Shown here: positions 34,301-46,704 of the stretch, piece by piece
How positions within the stretch are numbered: the stretch's first letter is position 1
Layout: every line of letters begins with the position of its first letter
Source: Bubalus kerabau
Taxonomy: Eukaryota > Chordata > Mammalia > Artiodactyla > Bovidae
DNA length: 64,000 nucleotides
Direction: 5' to 3'
NCBI RefSeq assembly: GCF_029407905.1
Contig: NC_073646.1
Coordinates: forward strand, 11,178,001 to 11,242,000
Translations under genes and position numbers: made by a program
The notes under the pieces: generated by a model
Told to the model about the DNA's origin: nothing
The model's database searches: none
The model's input: only the letters and a program-made list of their open reading frames with translations

Positions 34301-34597
34301 GATCACCAACCAGGTGCTTTCACCACAGCAACCTGGCCTGTCTCTGGCTGGGAAGCCAAGCCTCGCTGCAAGCTGAGGCCTCCCGAGATCACGAGTGCCA
34401 GAGGACCGAGTGGGGTTCAGGTCAGCTGAGGATTCGGGGCAGGCCAGCCCAGGGCGCAGGTCTTCTTGCTCCAAGTCCAGCTCTGTCGCTACCAGGCTGC
34501 TCCAAACAGTTCACGCTGAAGGACAGAGCAGAATTCTCCAGGCCAGAGCAGTTCCAAATGGTAGTATAATCCAGAAGCGGCTTTACGAAGCCATTGG

Positions 34598-34790
34598 GGG
34601 AATTCCCCAGTGGGCCAATGGCTAAGACTTTGCGCTTCCAATGCAGGAGACCTGGGTTCGATCCCTGGTCAGGGAGATCCCATATGCTGCAACTAGAGTT
34701 CACACACCACAAGCAAAGATCCTGAGTGCTGCGACTAAGACTCTGAGGCAGCCAAATAAATAAATAAATATTAAAAAAAAAAAAACTTAA
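34598..34790 (+). mobile_element. CHR-type SINE
   Basis: ggggaattccccagtgggccaatggctaag ... cctgggttcgatccctggtcagg, with (AAAT)n and poly(A) end. Confidence 0.85.
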
Positions 34791-34799
34791 AAAAGAAGC

Positions 34800-35330
34800 T
34801 CTCAGGCAGTTGCTCAAGAAGTTAAAGTGAACTACCATGTGACCCAGCAATTCCAACCCAAAGAGAACTGAAAACATATACCCACACAGAAAACTGCCAA
34901 TAAATGTTCACAGCGGGCTTATTCACAATCACCAAAATGTGATACAGAGACAAACAAAATGCAGCATACCCCTACGATGGAGTATTATTCAGCCACTGGA
35001 AGGAACGAAGCCCTGAGTACATGCTACAGTGTGGATGAACTTTGAAAACGTGACACTCTGTTAAAGAAACCAGATGCGCATGGTCATGCAGTGTGATTGT
35101 GTCTATATGAAGTATCCAGAATAGGTAATTCCAGAGAAACAGAAGCAAATGGGCGGTTGCCCAGTGCTGGGGCAGGAGGAGTGACGAGACACTGCTTAAT
35201 GGGTACGGAGTTTTACGTTGGGCTGATAGAAATGCTTTGGAACTCGATATAAAGGTGGTGGGTTGCCCAACACTGTGCCTGCACCAGGCGTCACTGAATT
35301 ATACACTTTAATGTTACATGACTGGAGGTT
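34800..35330 (+). mobile_element. L1 3' end
   Basis: ctaccatgtgacccagcaattccaaccc, tattattcagccactggaagg, ggttgcccagtgctggggcagg. Confidence 0.75.
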
Positions 35331-35334
35331 TTGA

Positions 35335-36235
35335 TTAACATATACACACTATTATACATAAAATAGATCATCAACAAACCCACTGTATAGCTCTACTCAA
35401 TACTCTGTAAGAGCCTGTATGGGAAAAGGCTCTAATTCTTTGTCAGATCAGACATATGCGTATGTATAACTGCATCACTTTGCTGTATGCCGGACGCTAT
35501 CACAACGATCGTTGTACACAACAATATACACAACTATATTGTGTTGTACACAACTATTGTAACACAACTAACTGTAAAGCAACTATTCTCCAATGTAAAA
35601 TTTTTTTTAAATGTTACATGAATTTTAGCCTAAAGGAAACAATAAAAAAGCCCCCAGAAAATGGTACCGAAGAACCTATTTGCAGGGCACGAACAGAGAC
35701 ACAGACATAGAGAAGAGACACAGAGGGGGAAGGAGCAGGTGAGACGAGCTGAGAGAGCAACACGGACATATGTACACCATCGCGTGTGAAATAGACAGCT
35801 ATCAGGAAGCAACTGTATAGCTCAGGGGTCTCAGCTCGGTGCTCTGTGACGTCCTAGAGGGGTGGGATGTGCTGTTGGGAGAGAGGTTCAAGAGGGAGGG
35901 GATACATGTATACTTATAGCTGATTCAAGTTACTGCCAACAGCAACCAACACAACACTGTAAACCAATTATCCTCCCATTAAACATAAATTTGAAACAAC
36001 AGCAACAAAAAGCCAGGGAAGTGTTGGCAGGCAGGGCAGTGCTGGGTCGAGGCTCACGCTTTCCAGGCAGGGGTATCTGGCATCCAAGCTGTACAATTCC
36101 TCGGATACAGCAGAAGTCAATTGATGATACATGGATACGTACGGCTGAGCCCCTCTGCTGTTCACCTGAAACTATCACAACATTGTTAATTGGCTCTACC
36201 ACTAATACAAAACAGTTTTTAAAAAATGATACATG
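35335..36235 (+). mobile_element. Artiodactyl L1 3' tails (at least three, adjacent)
   Basis: Repeated tails: taaagcaactattctccaatgtaaaat (near 35600), caattatcctcccattaaacataaatttg (near 35975), and ctgctgttcacctgaaactatcacaacattg (near 36170). Local GTTGTACACAAC duplications at 35511-35565. Confidence 0.6.
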
Positions 36236-36489
36236 AAAACCACAGACGTGCTAAACTAGAGGTTCCCAGGTGTTGCCCTTGGCACTCACTTTGCACTGTG
36301 ACTCCCCCCCGTAACAGAGCATCTTCCCAGGACAGACCACTCCATGTCCTCTGCCTGCCTCTTGTCTGTAGAGAAACTTTAGCCAAGGAATAAATTTAAT
36401 CAGAGAAGTGAGAAAATGCAGACACACAAGAAGAGTCAAGCAACACAAAATAGCAGTAGTGAAGCCATTAAACAAGTCAAGGGCCTTTA

Positions 36490-36890
36490 GTTTCTCAAGG
36501 GCTATCGGTAATATTCTGAGCCATACCCTTTGAGATGTTTTGCAGACCCTAAAACCCCCACGGGGTGAAAGAAGTTAACTGCAGGATGACCAGACAGCAG
36601 CGATGAGATAAGCTGCTCCAAATTACAAAACTCTGAGAGCTGGCCTCAAGCAAACGCTAGCAAATTGACCCTGGAATTTTGTACCTAAAGCAATCACGAT
36701 GATGCTCATCAGGCCAGGGCACCACCAGTTTCAAGGTGATTGTGGGAATGGACTACTGTTCTGCATATAGCTCCGCCCCCTACCTGTGCCTCCCTGAAAC
36801 TCCCGTTTCAAAGTTCTTGCCCCGATCAACAGCGGGGAGTTGGGTTCTTCTTGAGCAGCAAGCAGCTAAACCTAAACCCAGTAATACTCT
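36490..36890 (+). repeat. Possible LTR fragment
   Basis: gcatatagctccgccccctacctgtgcctcc and gttcttgccccgatcaacagcgggg resemble the R/U5 of an old ERV LTR. Weak call. Confidence 0.3.
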
Positions 36891-37044
36891 CACACATACA
36901 CAGCTATATAAACACAGGTTTTACAATCCTGTGTTCTCTGAAGACACTGACACGGCGCACACGAGCTACACTGAGTTTGCCCACTTGAGAGACCAGGTAC
37001 GAGGAGATCACTGAGACAGGGCAGTAAGAATAGTGGAAGTGCTG

Positions 37045-37200
37045 GGACTTCCCTGGGTAAATGATCCAGCGGTTAAGATTCCATGCTTCCATTGCCAGGA
37101 GCGAGGGTTCCATCCCTGACTGGGGAACTAGGACCCTGCAGGCTGTGAGGCACAGCCCCAAAATCCAACCAAACGAACAACAAATGAAGAGATATTATCT
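37045..37200 (+). mobile_element. CHR-type SINE
   Basis: gggacttccctgggtaaatgatccagcggttaag ... ccctgactggggaactagg, tail to aacaacaaatg. Confidence 0.8.
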
Positions 37201-37204
37201 GAAT

Positions 37205-37690
37205 AATAAAGAAATGAGCTGCCAAGAGAACCTGAAATGCATGTTCTTAAGTGAAAAAGGCCGCTCTGAGAAGGCTGATTCCCATGTGTATGTTTCCAGC
37301 TCTACGACAATCTGGGAGAGGCAAAGCTATACAGCCAGTAAGAACAGTGGCTGGGGGCTAGGGGAGGCGGGCAGGAACAGGAAAGTTTTTAGGGAGTAAA
37401 ATCACTCTGTATGATCCTGAGATGGTGGATACAGGTCATTCTACATTTGTCCAAACACAGAGAACATACAACAGCAAGAGTGACCCTGATGCCCGCGACG
37501 GATGCCGGATGGTGATCACGTATCAGTGTAGGTTCATCAATTGTAACAAACGTGGGGGATGTTGAGAATGGGGGAGGCTATGCATGGGGCAGGGAGTACA
37601 TGAGAAATCTCTGCATCTTCAGCTCAATTTTGCTACGAACCTAAAACTGCTCTAAAAAAATAACCTGAAAGAGTAAAAAAATTTTAAAAA
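37205..37690 (+). mobile_element. L1 3' end fragment
   Basis: tcttaagtgaaaaaggccgctctg ... cagctcaattttgctacgaacctaaaactgctctaaaaaaataa. Confidence 0.6.
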
Positions 37691-37699
37691 AAGGTATTT

Positions 37700-39325
37700 A
37701 TATGTGTGAACACTTTTCCTCAAACTGCAGAGAACCGTCACAAAACAGTTAAATGCACTCGACTGCACACTTGGCCATGAACTTTTTTCTTTCTTTTTTT
37801 TCCCAGTCTTTCCAAGCCTCAGATTCTTGTTTCTTTAACATTCTTCAGACTTAAGAAAAAAAAAAAGAAACCTCCGGGTTTCTCTCTTTCATCGCCCTTG
37901 CTGGATCTACTTTCAATTCACTCGTGCGCCCATGAAAAACAGACGACTCATTGTAAACATCTGAGTCATAAATACAGGAGATAACTTTAATAGGATCCAA
38001 AATGCAAATCAGAATTTTGTAAGTAAAATTCCAACGTCTACACTTACTCCTACACAGAGATCTTGGAGCCCAGAAAGTTAAAGCAGGACTTTAATATCCC
38101 AAACACGGAAGGCTGTCGCTGGGGAGAAAACCGAAGCCAAGTTTGTGTGTGAGTGTATGAAGCCACATTTTATAAATAGTTCAGGGCCCCATAGAAGTGT
38201 TCTCGGTAGCAACTGCGGAGCCAGTTGTCCCAGAGAAAACATTTTCATGGGTAATGCTGCGGTCGGCCAGGAATGAGTCACGTGCTCTAAGCTGGCTAAA
38301 ACAGATGCAATAAACTGATTTCTTTTTGTTAATACGACACAAACCCAAACTTGCATGTACAAGGCCTAGATGGACTCAAGGTATACAAACAAGATATACA
38401 GCCATTCAGGGTTTGAAATTCATACAAATTCTTCTTTGAGGTCCAAGTAGATATAAAATAAAGCTCTTGCAATAATTGAATGTGATGCAGTGCTTCCAAC
38501 AGATTCCCAAGTCCCCAACAAACAGGGCAGCACAAAACAGTCTTTTAATTTGTTAAAAATATACAAATAAGCCTGTACTTAGAACGATAAAATGGAATGT
38601 CTACTGAACACTCCAAGCGCCAGGCATCTGATGTTATTTTTCAAGTTCTGCAGACTATATATGTTACAGTCCTTGAAATAGGGCTGTTGTTTTGAAGATT
38701 TTGAAGACTCTGCATATGTAATGGATAACAGTTTGAGACAATTTATATGCCACCATCTGAGCAAAACTGCTAAATATGCATGGCCTTCAATTTTGTCAAG
38801 AGAAAGAAAAATACGCTCGTGATTGGGGTGAGTGGCAATTTTTCAAAACCAGAAGTTAGGGTTTAAATTGATAAAGTCGTACGGCAATAACACGATTTAC
38901 CGTCACCTTCCAAAATGAAGTTTTATCACCAGGTAGGAAAAGAGGGGATGACATTCATAGTCCTGACGAGTTACAATGCCCTCCTTCTAGCATCTCACAT
39001 CTACCCCGATCAATTAACAAAGCATGTTTTGTTCAGAGCATGAATGAGAACAGCTTCCTTCTGTGCATCTTATTAAAACTTGAAAGCTACGGCTTGCTGC
39101 CACTGATGATGTTTACTGGGTTCCAACGGCCTCATGTTCAAATCTGACTCACTAGCCATCCACCCAACTCACCATCAGTCATGTTGACATCGCAGGATAT
39201 TCAGCCTGTCTGAAGTTTTCTATCATGAAGGACTTTGTACTGTTATGGAACAAATAAAGGCTCTTTGTAACAACAGCTGGAAACACAACATAAGACCTTT
39301 CTTCACATGGCAAGAATTGATAAAT
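37700..39325. other. Repeat-poor DNA downstream of LITAF
   Basis: About 1.6 kb without recognised repeats, just past the predicted LITAF poly(A) signal. ATTAAA signals on the minus strand (38544-38549, 37987-37992) would allow an extended 3' UTR. No coding evidence. Confidence 0.4.
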
Positions 39326-39329
39326 AGTT

Positions 39330-40808
39330 CACGGAGTGAACCAAAGACTTTATTTTTGAAAAGCAGAGAACAAAGTACTATGAAGTATATCTATAGTCAT
39401 TGCAAAAATAATTACTGGAAGTTTCAAAACATTAAATGAATAAGCTGAATCAATGGGTTATGACTATAGTTTTCACCCAATATACAGATTTTTGATCAAT
39501 GTCTAGGCTTTGATTTCTACACAGTATTATTCACATGCATTCCTTGTGCCTATTCATTATCAAAACGGGGACTCTTGAAAGTCGAGCCCGGCTTTGTCTT
39601 GATTTCAAAGATGACACAGCAGCGAAGATGACTTGCTGCTTCAGTCCTAGGAATCATGTCTTCCGATGTTATACAAACAAACTGTATTTCTGAAAAATAA
39701 AATCCAGACTTCAGAGGCCTTTGAAACAGTCGGGTCCCCACGCTTTTCAGCACCATGGTACCCAGACGTGCTCAAACGTGCTTTGTCTTTCCAAACATCC
39801 ACTAGGAACCCCAAAAGGGTCCAACTTTAATGAGTTCCATTATAGAGGTTTCTAGGAAACACACTAAATCCACGAAAAGGCAGTGGATGAAATTATCCAT
39901 TACTTTTCCTGTTAAGGCAAAAAAAAAATAAGTAAGTGTGCATTGGCAAATAGGAAAACGATACCAGTCATAAGGTTATGGAAAATGGTTCTGTAAGTCC
40001 CTTCTTTCAAAATTATGCTCAAAGGTGTTTAAGACCAAAAGGAGGTCACAAAAAGTGTTAATATAAAAAACAATCACTCTACCAGAAAAAAGCCCTTCGC
40101 GGAAAGTGGCTGAGGATCTGCTCCCAAGGAGGCAGATCAGTGATAAGATCCAGCCTTCTATTTCTAGCCTGCGTTTATGACCTCATGGCTATGTGGGTGT
40201 GAATAACCCCTGCTTGTACTTAGAGACAAATTAAGAAATTAAAGTGAACTCATGTGCTATTTAAAAGCCTGCAGCTACAGAATCTGAGAGCCAAGCCCTT
40301 AGTCTATAAGGTTGTTGTCATCAGAAGTGGAAACAGATGGCTATGGTGGTAGGCACTAAAGGTTGGTTCAGCCGTACTGGGGCCAGAACAGTTTCAAAAT
40401 AAGGCAGTCTGGGGCTTCTGATTTGGAGACCACTGAGAGAAAGGCCCACTGAGGCAAGAATAGAAGCCAGCCAGTGGCAAATCACCAGAAGATACTCAGA
40501 CGGGACAATGATCACAGTAAGATGGAATGACTTGGGGTCACGGTCAGGGGGAGGAGGGAGACAGAAAACCCTGGACCCAGCACTCAAGGAGAATGTCTTT
40601 GCATGTCTGTGCATGACTCCAAGCAGTCATTTCTGGGGTTTGGAGGTGTGTGATTTTTGCGATATTTTCCCCCCAAAAGAAGACACGAAGGTGGAGCCCC
40701 TGGAGACACAAGACCACCAAGGTAGAGCCTTCACCAGGAGCAGGGGCTGGGTGAAGAGTCGGAGAGGCCTTCCTGCAGCACACGGCTCCCTTCAGGTCTG
40801 GCTGAGTC
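39330..40808 (-). other. LITAF: LITAF 3' UTR (predicted extent)
   Basis: About 1.48 kb follows the TAG stop without recognisable repeats, matching the long 3' UTR expected for LITAF. The far end is set from the poly(A) signal at 39349-39354. ATTAAA-type signals (for example rc of tttaat near 39825, and at 38544-38549 and 37987-37992) could give shorter or longer ends. Confidence 0.65.
39349..39354 (-). terminator. Probable LITAF poly(A) signal AATAAA
   Basis: The plus strand reads tttatt, i.e. AATAAA on the minus strand, about 1.46 kb after the LITAF stop and in non-repetitive DNA. It is the first canonical signal I see at a plausible distance. The cleavage site would be about 15-25 bases to the left. 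Confidence 0.55.
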
Positions 40809-40917
40809 CTACAAACGCTTGTAGGTGCCCAGGAGAGCTTTGCAGTTGGGACAGTGGTGGTCCACGTCCTGCAGGGCGTCCACACAGAAAGGGATGAAGC
40901 AGCAGCCTGCGATGCAC
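40809..40917 (-). CDS. LITAF: LITAF coding exon 3 (residues 126-161 and stop): second half of the zinc domain
   Basis: Acceptor ctgttttgttccag (AG at 40919-40918) starts 109 coding bases ending in a TAG stop at 40811-40809. It encodes CIAGCCFIPFCVDALQDVDH, then H147, the second zinc knuckle C148-P-N-C151, and the C-terminus KALLGTYKRL. Together with C96/C99 this completes the four-cysteine zinc site. P135 is conserved. Total length is 161 residues, equal to human LITAF. Confidence 0.97.
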
Positions 40918-40984
40918 CTGGAACAAAACAGGCGACACACACGGCATGTTACTGTGATCTGGATGGCAGCCATCAAACAGATAC

Positions 40985-41195
40985 ATGCGTGCGTGCTCAA
41001 GCTGTGTCCAACTCTGCGACCCCATGGACTGTAGCCCACCAGGCTTCTCTGGCCATGGGATTGTCCAGGCAAGAATATTGGAGCGGGTTACCATGCCCTT
41101 CTCCAGGGGGTCTTCCTAACTCAGGGATCAAACCCATGTCTCCTGGGTCCCTTGCATTGGCAGGGGGATTCCTTACCACTGAACCGCCTGGGAAG
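40985..41195 (-). mobile_element. Bov-tA SINE in LITAF intron
   Basis: Inverted: gcgtgcgtgctcaagctgtgtccaactc ... ccttaccactgaaccgcctgggaag. Its edge lies about 65 bases from the acceptor of the last exon. Confidence 0.9.
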
Positions 41196-41384
41196 ATATG
41201 TCAGAGTCCTAACCCCTGGAACATATGAATGTGATCTTATTTGGAAAAATGGGTCTTTGCAGATGTAATTAAGGATCTCAAGATAGGATCTTCCTTAATC
41301 ATGTGGGGTGGGCTCCTTAAGCTCAAAGACTGGGGTCCTGATAAGAGAAGAAGACACACAGAAATACAGAGAGGTGAGACTTCC

Positions 41385-41640
41385 CCGGTGGTGCAGTGGA
41401 TAAGAATCTGCCTACCAATGCAGGGGACACGGGTTCCAACCCTGGTCAGGCGAAGATTCCATATGCCGTGGGGCGACTAAGCCCCAGCGCCTAGAGCCAG
41501 TGCCCCGCAGAGAAGCCACCACCATGAGAAGCCTGAGAGTCACAACGAAGTAGCAGCCTTCGCTCACCGCAACTAGGGAAAGCCTGTGTGCAGCAACAAA
41601 GACCCCGTGCAGCCAAAAATAAAATTAACTAATTAATAAG
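41385..41640 (+). mobile_element. CHR-type SINE
   Basis: gacttccccggtggtgcagtggataag ... cgtgcagccaaaaataaaattaac. Confidence 0.9.
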
Positions 41641-41854
41641 AAAACTCTATCATACTAAATATTCAAAAGAAGAAAGAAATACAGAGAGAGAGACAAAGCC
41701 CATGGAAAGACAGAGGCAGAGACAAGAGAGATATAGCCACAGCCCAGAACACCTGGACTTCCAGAAGCTGGAAGAGGCAAGGATAGATTCTGCCCTTAGA
41801 GCCTTCCAAAGGAGCGTGGTATCTTGATTTTGGACTTCTGGCTTCCAGAACGCT

Positions 41855-42062
41855 AAGTCCCTTCAGTCGGGCCCCACTGTATGAGACCCTAAGGACTGTA
41901 GCCTACGAGGCTCCTCTGTCCATGGGATTCTCCAGGCAAGAATACTGGAGCAGGTTGCCATGCCCTCCTCTAGGGGATCTTCCCAATCCAGGGATTGAAC
42001 CCACGTCTCTTACATCTCTGGCATTGGCAGGTGGGTTCTTTACCACTAGCGCCACCTGGGAA
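41855..42062 (-). mobile_element. Bov-tA SINE
   Basis: Inverted: ctaagtcccttcagtcgggcccc ... tttaccactagcgccacctgggaac. Confidence 0.9.
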
Positions 42063-42179
42063 CCTTCCAGAATGGTGAGAGAAAACAATTCCTTTTGTTT
42101 GGAGCCGTCAGGTTTATGGTAATTTGTTACGGCAGCTCCAACTCTCACCAAGGCTGTCAACAACAGACTGTCCTGGGCG

Positions 42180-43540
42180 TATTATCAACTCTTCGGTCAT
42201 TGGGGCATCTTTCAAAGTCTTAGATTGCAATCGGCAGACTTCTCTTACAAAGGGCCAGGGAGTACGTGTTTCAGGCTACACGGATCTTATTCTGTCGCTG
42301 AAGCGTGAAAGCAGCCACAGATAATCTGTTCATAAAGGGCGTGACATGTTCCAATAAAACTTACAAGGGGCTGGATTTGGCCCCTGGACTGTAGTTTGCT
42401 GACTCCTGTCTTGGACTGCTTGTTTTTCCATACAGAGAAGCTGCTTCTCACAGCAGCAACCAAATAAAGTCCCACAAATTATGTCCTTTAACCTACATAA
42501 GCCATCATCGGCACACATAGGAAGGACCTCTCGGCAGGAAGGACCTTCCTACAGCCTGAGGTGTAAGAAGAAAGATATTCGGTCTTTGTCTCTGGTTCTT
42601 GGCACAGAGCTCCAAGACTCTTGGAATTTCCTGAGTGATGGAGTTGCATCTTCATATTCACAAGGAATCGCTTTCCATCACACCTGAGTGTATGCTACAG
42701 AGGGTGTCTGGGGTGGGTCTCTAGACAGGCTCAGGATGGGCTGGTCACCAGAAAGACTAAGTCACTAGAGGCTTACAACTCTCAGCCCCAACCACAGACC
42801 TCTGGGGTGGAATAGGGGTTGAGGGGTGAGGGGCTGAGGACTAGGTTATAAAAGCTCTTGAACAACTGTATTTGGAGAGCTTCTGGGTTGGTGGACACAT
42901 TTATGTCCCAGAAGGTGGCTACATCCCAGCTCCACAGGGACAGAAGCTCTCAGGACCCATCTGGACCTCGCCCTGTTACCCCCTCATCTGGCTCTCCATT
43001 TGTCTCCTGTATAATAAGCCGGTAAATGCAAGTCAGACTAGTGCCATTCTGAGTTCTGTGAGCCATTCTAGCGTATTATCAAACCTGAAGAGCAACTAGC
43101 AGGATCCCTGACTGGTCCGAAGGACCGGGGATCCAGGACTTTTGACTGGCATCTGAAGTCGGGGGCCAGCTGTGGGAGTGAGCCTTTAAGCTGTGGGGGT
43201 CTGTACTGAACTCCAGGTCATTAGTGTCTGAATTGAATGGAATCACTGGACACCCACCTGGTGCTGGAGCATTGGCTGGTGTCAGAAGACACCCCACAGC
43301 CTTATACCCAAAGTTGGCCAAAAACACAGTTTAAAAAAAAAAAAAAAAATCAGCATTTTACAGGAAGCCACTGGTTTATATAAAGCATGATCCGAAAGTA
43401 ACCCGATGAGGAAACAATCTCATGAATGGAATTTCCTATTGCCTAAGCTTACCTGGGTTCACATAAGGGCAGAGATAAGCCTAACCTCTGGCTCCAAGGG
43501 TCAATGCACACACACTCACCAAGTTTATCCTCAACAAACC
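42180..43540. other. LITAF intron, unique DNA
   Basis: No recognised young repeat except a poly(A) tract at 43332-43349. No coding support. Confidence 0.4.
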
Positions 43541-43650
43541 CCGCCACCCTCAAGGGAGGCATTAGCACTCCCAGTTTACAGATGAGGAAACTGGAGCACA
43601 GGGAGGCGAAGTCACCTGCCCACAGCCACACAGCAGTGAGAAGCAGGACC
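43540..43650 (+). repeat. MIR SINE
   Basis: cccagtttacagatgaggaaactggagcacagggaggcgaagtcacctgcccacagcc. Confidence 0.85.
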
Positions 43651-43654
43651 TGAG

Positions 43655-44660
43655 AACACGCTACTGCACATAAGGAAGAAAAAGGAGGAAGGGACACAAA
43701 AAGCTGCCTCCATTCGAAAGCCAGGGGCCGATATGGGATAAACTTTTCCATTTTGTCCTTCCCTGATTTCAAAGACAAAGTCAGTTTCAACAGGAACGTC
43801 CAAAAGATGATGAACCTCTATGCCGCATTTTCAGTATCCTTTCTTCCCCACTCTATACAAGTCCTCAAGGAAGTCAATTAAGCTCTTAGGGGCTTTGAGC
43901 CTCTCTTTGAAATTAGGAAGAGAACTATCACTCCTTCTCTTTTTTAGGTCACAAGCAGAAAATGAGGAAACAGCCAAGCAAGGCTTCTGAAAAGAAACAC
44001 GCAAAGCCCGCTTCCTTCAAGGAACAGAACGGAGCGCCTGAGGTTTGCCGAGTGACTCACACAACCAGGAATATGGAGGCTGCCTGCCTTTGTTTGGGGG
44101 AAAAAAAAAATTACGTGTTGCTTCCTCAAATTTCTCCCAGGACAGAAAGTATTATCTCTTTCAACATAATACCCTCGGTTCAGACATAAATATTTACACA
44201 CTCCCCTTGTGGAGGCAGCAGAAAGCTACTGGGGGTCATAAAAGGATAAGAAGTTTTGAAGAGACGACTATAAAGTATTTTAATGTACACATTGTTTAAA
44301 GCTTCTCTCCGAATCAAACAAACATTATTACTTAGATCATGAAATTCTAGAAGAAAAAGAAATCCCCAAGGGTATCGTCCTGCACAGATGCACCCGGCTG
44401 CCTCTCCTGTCGCGACACGCAGGGAGTGGTCTGAGAACAAATGACAGGTGAGCAGCCCCTAGGCCCTGATAGGATCGAGGGCAGGAGTCCCCAGCTGTGC
44501 ACAATTTCTGGGTTGTAACAACGGGGGCAGGGGAGCTACTGGCATCCAGTGGGGAGAGACCAGAGATGCGAGCTCAACATTCTACAGGGCACACCCCGTA
44601 ATGGAGAAGAAATCCTGGAGGAGAGGAATTCGGCAGCGCTCAGGGTCTGAGTGGACCCCA
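43655..44660. other. LITAF intron, unique DNA upstream of the exon's donor side
   Basis: No recognised repeats and no supported coding frame beyond the exon at 44824-44668. Confidence 0.4.
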
Positions 44661-44667
44661 GACTTAC

Positions 44668-44824
44668 CCCAGCAGGCACAGGCTCCCGCAGGAGAGCCAG
44701 GTGAGGGCGCCTGCGTTGTATGACAGCTGCGTCACAATCATCTTGTTGCAGGAAGGACAACACATCTGGACCGGGCGGTCATAAAAGGAGATGGGCTGCT
44801 GCACGTACACCGTCTGCACGGCAA
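44668..44824 (-). CDS. LITAF: LITAF coding exon 2 (residues 74-126): first half of the LITAF zinc domain
   Basis: Acceptor ccccccatcag and donor GG|gtaagt bound 157 bases: two bases, 51 codons, two bases. It encodes the linker TVYVQQPISFYDRPVQ and the first zinc-binding knuckle C96-P-S-C99. The hydrophobic stretch that embeds in the cytosolic leaflet of endosome/lysosome membranes then begins (about residues 111-137). Residues whose human counterparts are altered in Charcot-Marie-Tooth type 1C are present as wild type: G112, T115, W116 and L122. The final GG joins G of the exon at 40917 to make Gly126. Confidence 0.97.
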
Positions 44825-44914
44825 CTGATGGGGGGAACAGAACACACCGGCCAATCAGGAAACGAGGGAGACATCCGTTACGTGCGAACCAAGAGGGGCA
44901 GGGTCTCGACAGAT

Positions 44915-45600
44915 ATCTGCACATCCGTGTTCAGGGCAGCACTGTTCACAAGAACCAAGAGGTAGAAGTGACCCAAATGTCCATCCGTGAATGACTGGAT
45001 GCACAAAATGTGGTCCATTCATTCAGTGGAATATTACTCAGCCTTAAAAAAGGAAGGATATTCTGACACATTTTACAACGTGGATGGACCTTGAGGGCAT
45101 TAGGCTAAGCGAAATAAGCCAGTCACAAAAAGACCAATACCCTATGAGTCCACATATAGGAGCCAACCAGAGTAGCCGAATTCACAGAGATAAAAAGAAT
45201 GGGGACTTCCCTGGCAGTCCAGTGGTTAAGACTTCACCTTCAATGCAGGGGGTGCAGGTTCGATCCCTGGTCGGGGAGCAAAGATCTCACATGCCTTGAG
45301 GCCAAATAATCAAAACATAAAACAGAAGCAATATTTTAACGAATTCAATAAAGGTTTTTTAAATGGTCCACATTTAAAAAAAAAAAAAGGCGTAATGGTG
45401 GGTGCCAGGGCTGGGGGATAAGAGGGATTACAGCAACCATTTAATGGGTATAGAGTTTGTTTTGTAAAATGTAAAGAGTTCCAGAGATGTGAGGTGGTAG
45501 GGATTGCACAAAAATAGGAACATACTTAATGCCACTGAACCGTGCACTGAAATGCTTCAGGCAATCAATTTTATGTGTATTTTACCAAAACAAATTGGGG
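44915..45600 (+). mobile_element. L1 3' end with nested CHR SINE, in LITAF intron
   Basis: cagcactgttcacaagaaccaagaggtagaag, ggaatattactcagccttaaaaaagg, gatggaccttgagggcattaggctaagcgaaataagcc. The CHR SINE at 45198-45330 interrupts it. Confidence 0.85.
45198..45330 (+). mobile_element. CHR-type SINE nested in L1
   Basis: ggggacttccctggcagtccagtggttaagacttcacc ... ggtcggggagcaaag, A-rich tail. Confidence 0.9.
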
Positions 45601-45964
45601 ACTGGGTTAGGAGGAGAAAGATGACAAAAAGAGAAAACAGTGGCAGACTTGAGAATTTTCATTTGAGGGGCTCTTGAAACCTCCACACACAAGATGGCAG
45701 GGGGGAGTGGGGGGAGGACTCTGTTTCTGGGGAGACTTGGCCCAGTTCCACCAGGCTTCAAACTCGACCATCTCTGGACTCAAGTGGGGAGCTAACAGAA
45801 TGCAGATTCCTGGGCCCGGCCCTCAAGATGGTCTGATTCAGCAGGTCTGGGGCAGGGTCCCCAAACCAATTTTTAAGCTTTTGAGTGGTTCTATGAAGGT
45901 GGTCTGCACATGGTAATTTCAGAAACAGTGATGTGATGGGTTTTGGCCTCAATTTTCTTCATCC

Positions 45965-46190
45965 ATAGATTAGTGGTTGCCAGGGGTTAGGAGCAGGGGG
46001 GTTGAGGGGGTGACTGCTAACGGGAATGGGGTTTCTTTCTGGGGTGATGGAAACGTTCTGGAATGAGTGCTGATGGTTGCACAGCTCTGTGAATATGCTA
46101 AAACCACTGAACTGTATACTTTAAGAGAGTGAACTTTATGATATGGGAATTCTATCTCAATAAAGCTGTTATTGAAAAAATGCAGTAAGA
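45965..46190 (+). mobile_element. L1 3' end
   Basis: ggttgccaggggttaggagcagg ... gaactgtatactttaagagagtg ... tctcaataaagctgtta. Confidence 0.75.
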
Positions 46191-46704
46191 GCCGTCGCTG
46201 GGATTAAATGGGACAAAGATGGTAAAGAACCTCATCCTGTGCTGGTACACAGTGAATCCTCCGTACACAAGCCTTCGTTTCACATGGGCTCCTTAACTAG
46301 CTCCAACGTCCAGAGATGAGGCTGGCACTTACCAAGCCAGGGAATACTGACCAGTTCTTTAAAGTCAGAGGACCATGTTGATACACGCTAGGGGTATATG
46401 ACGTCACGCTAAAAAGAGAAAATGACGTGGACAACATCCACAAGCATCAGAAGAGCACCAAAGGTGATGGAAATCACGAAGCCCTCAGGGCTTAGTGTGT
46501 TCCTTTTGATTTTTGGCCAAGTTGTTGAAGCTCATAGTTCTGTCAAAGTAACTTCCTTCTGTTCTTTTTAATGTTGTTGAAATGCCACTTCTGTGATCTT
46601 TGTGTTAGGGGACATTACCACCCAGAGCTAACCAGACTTACTTTTCCTAGAAAGACCTATTAATAGAAAGCTCCTGCACACACACCATCCCCTGCAGAGG
46701 AACA

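Larger units (their letters stand above)
41190..42180 (+). repeat. Old mammalian interspersed repeat (MER/MaLR-like), split by CHR and Bov-tA SINEs
   Basis: gaatgtgatcttatttggaaaaatgggtctttgcagatgtaattaagg, ggacttccagaagctggaagaggcaagg, atttgttacggcagc. It is interrupted at 41385-41640 and 41855-42062. Confidence 0.6.

Noticed and set aside
35511..35565. Repeated GTTGTACACAAC text as a possible regulatory palindrome array
   Set aside because: It lies in L1 3' tails with local slippage duplications; no consistent spacing or perfect symmetry.
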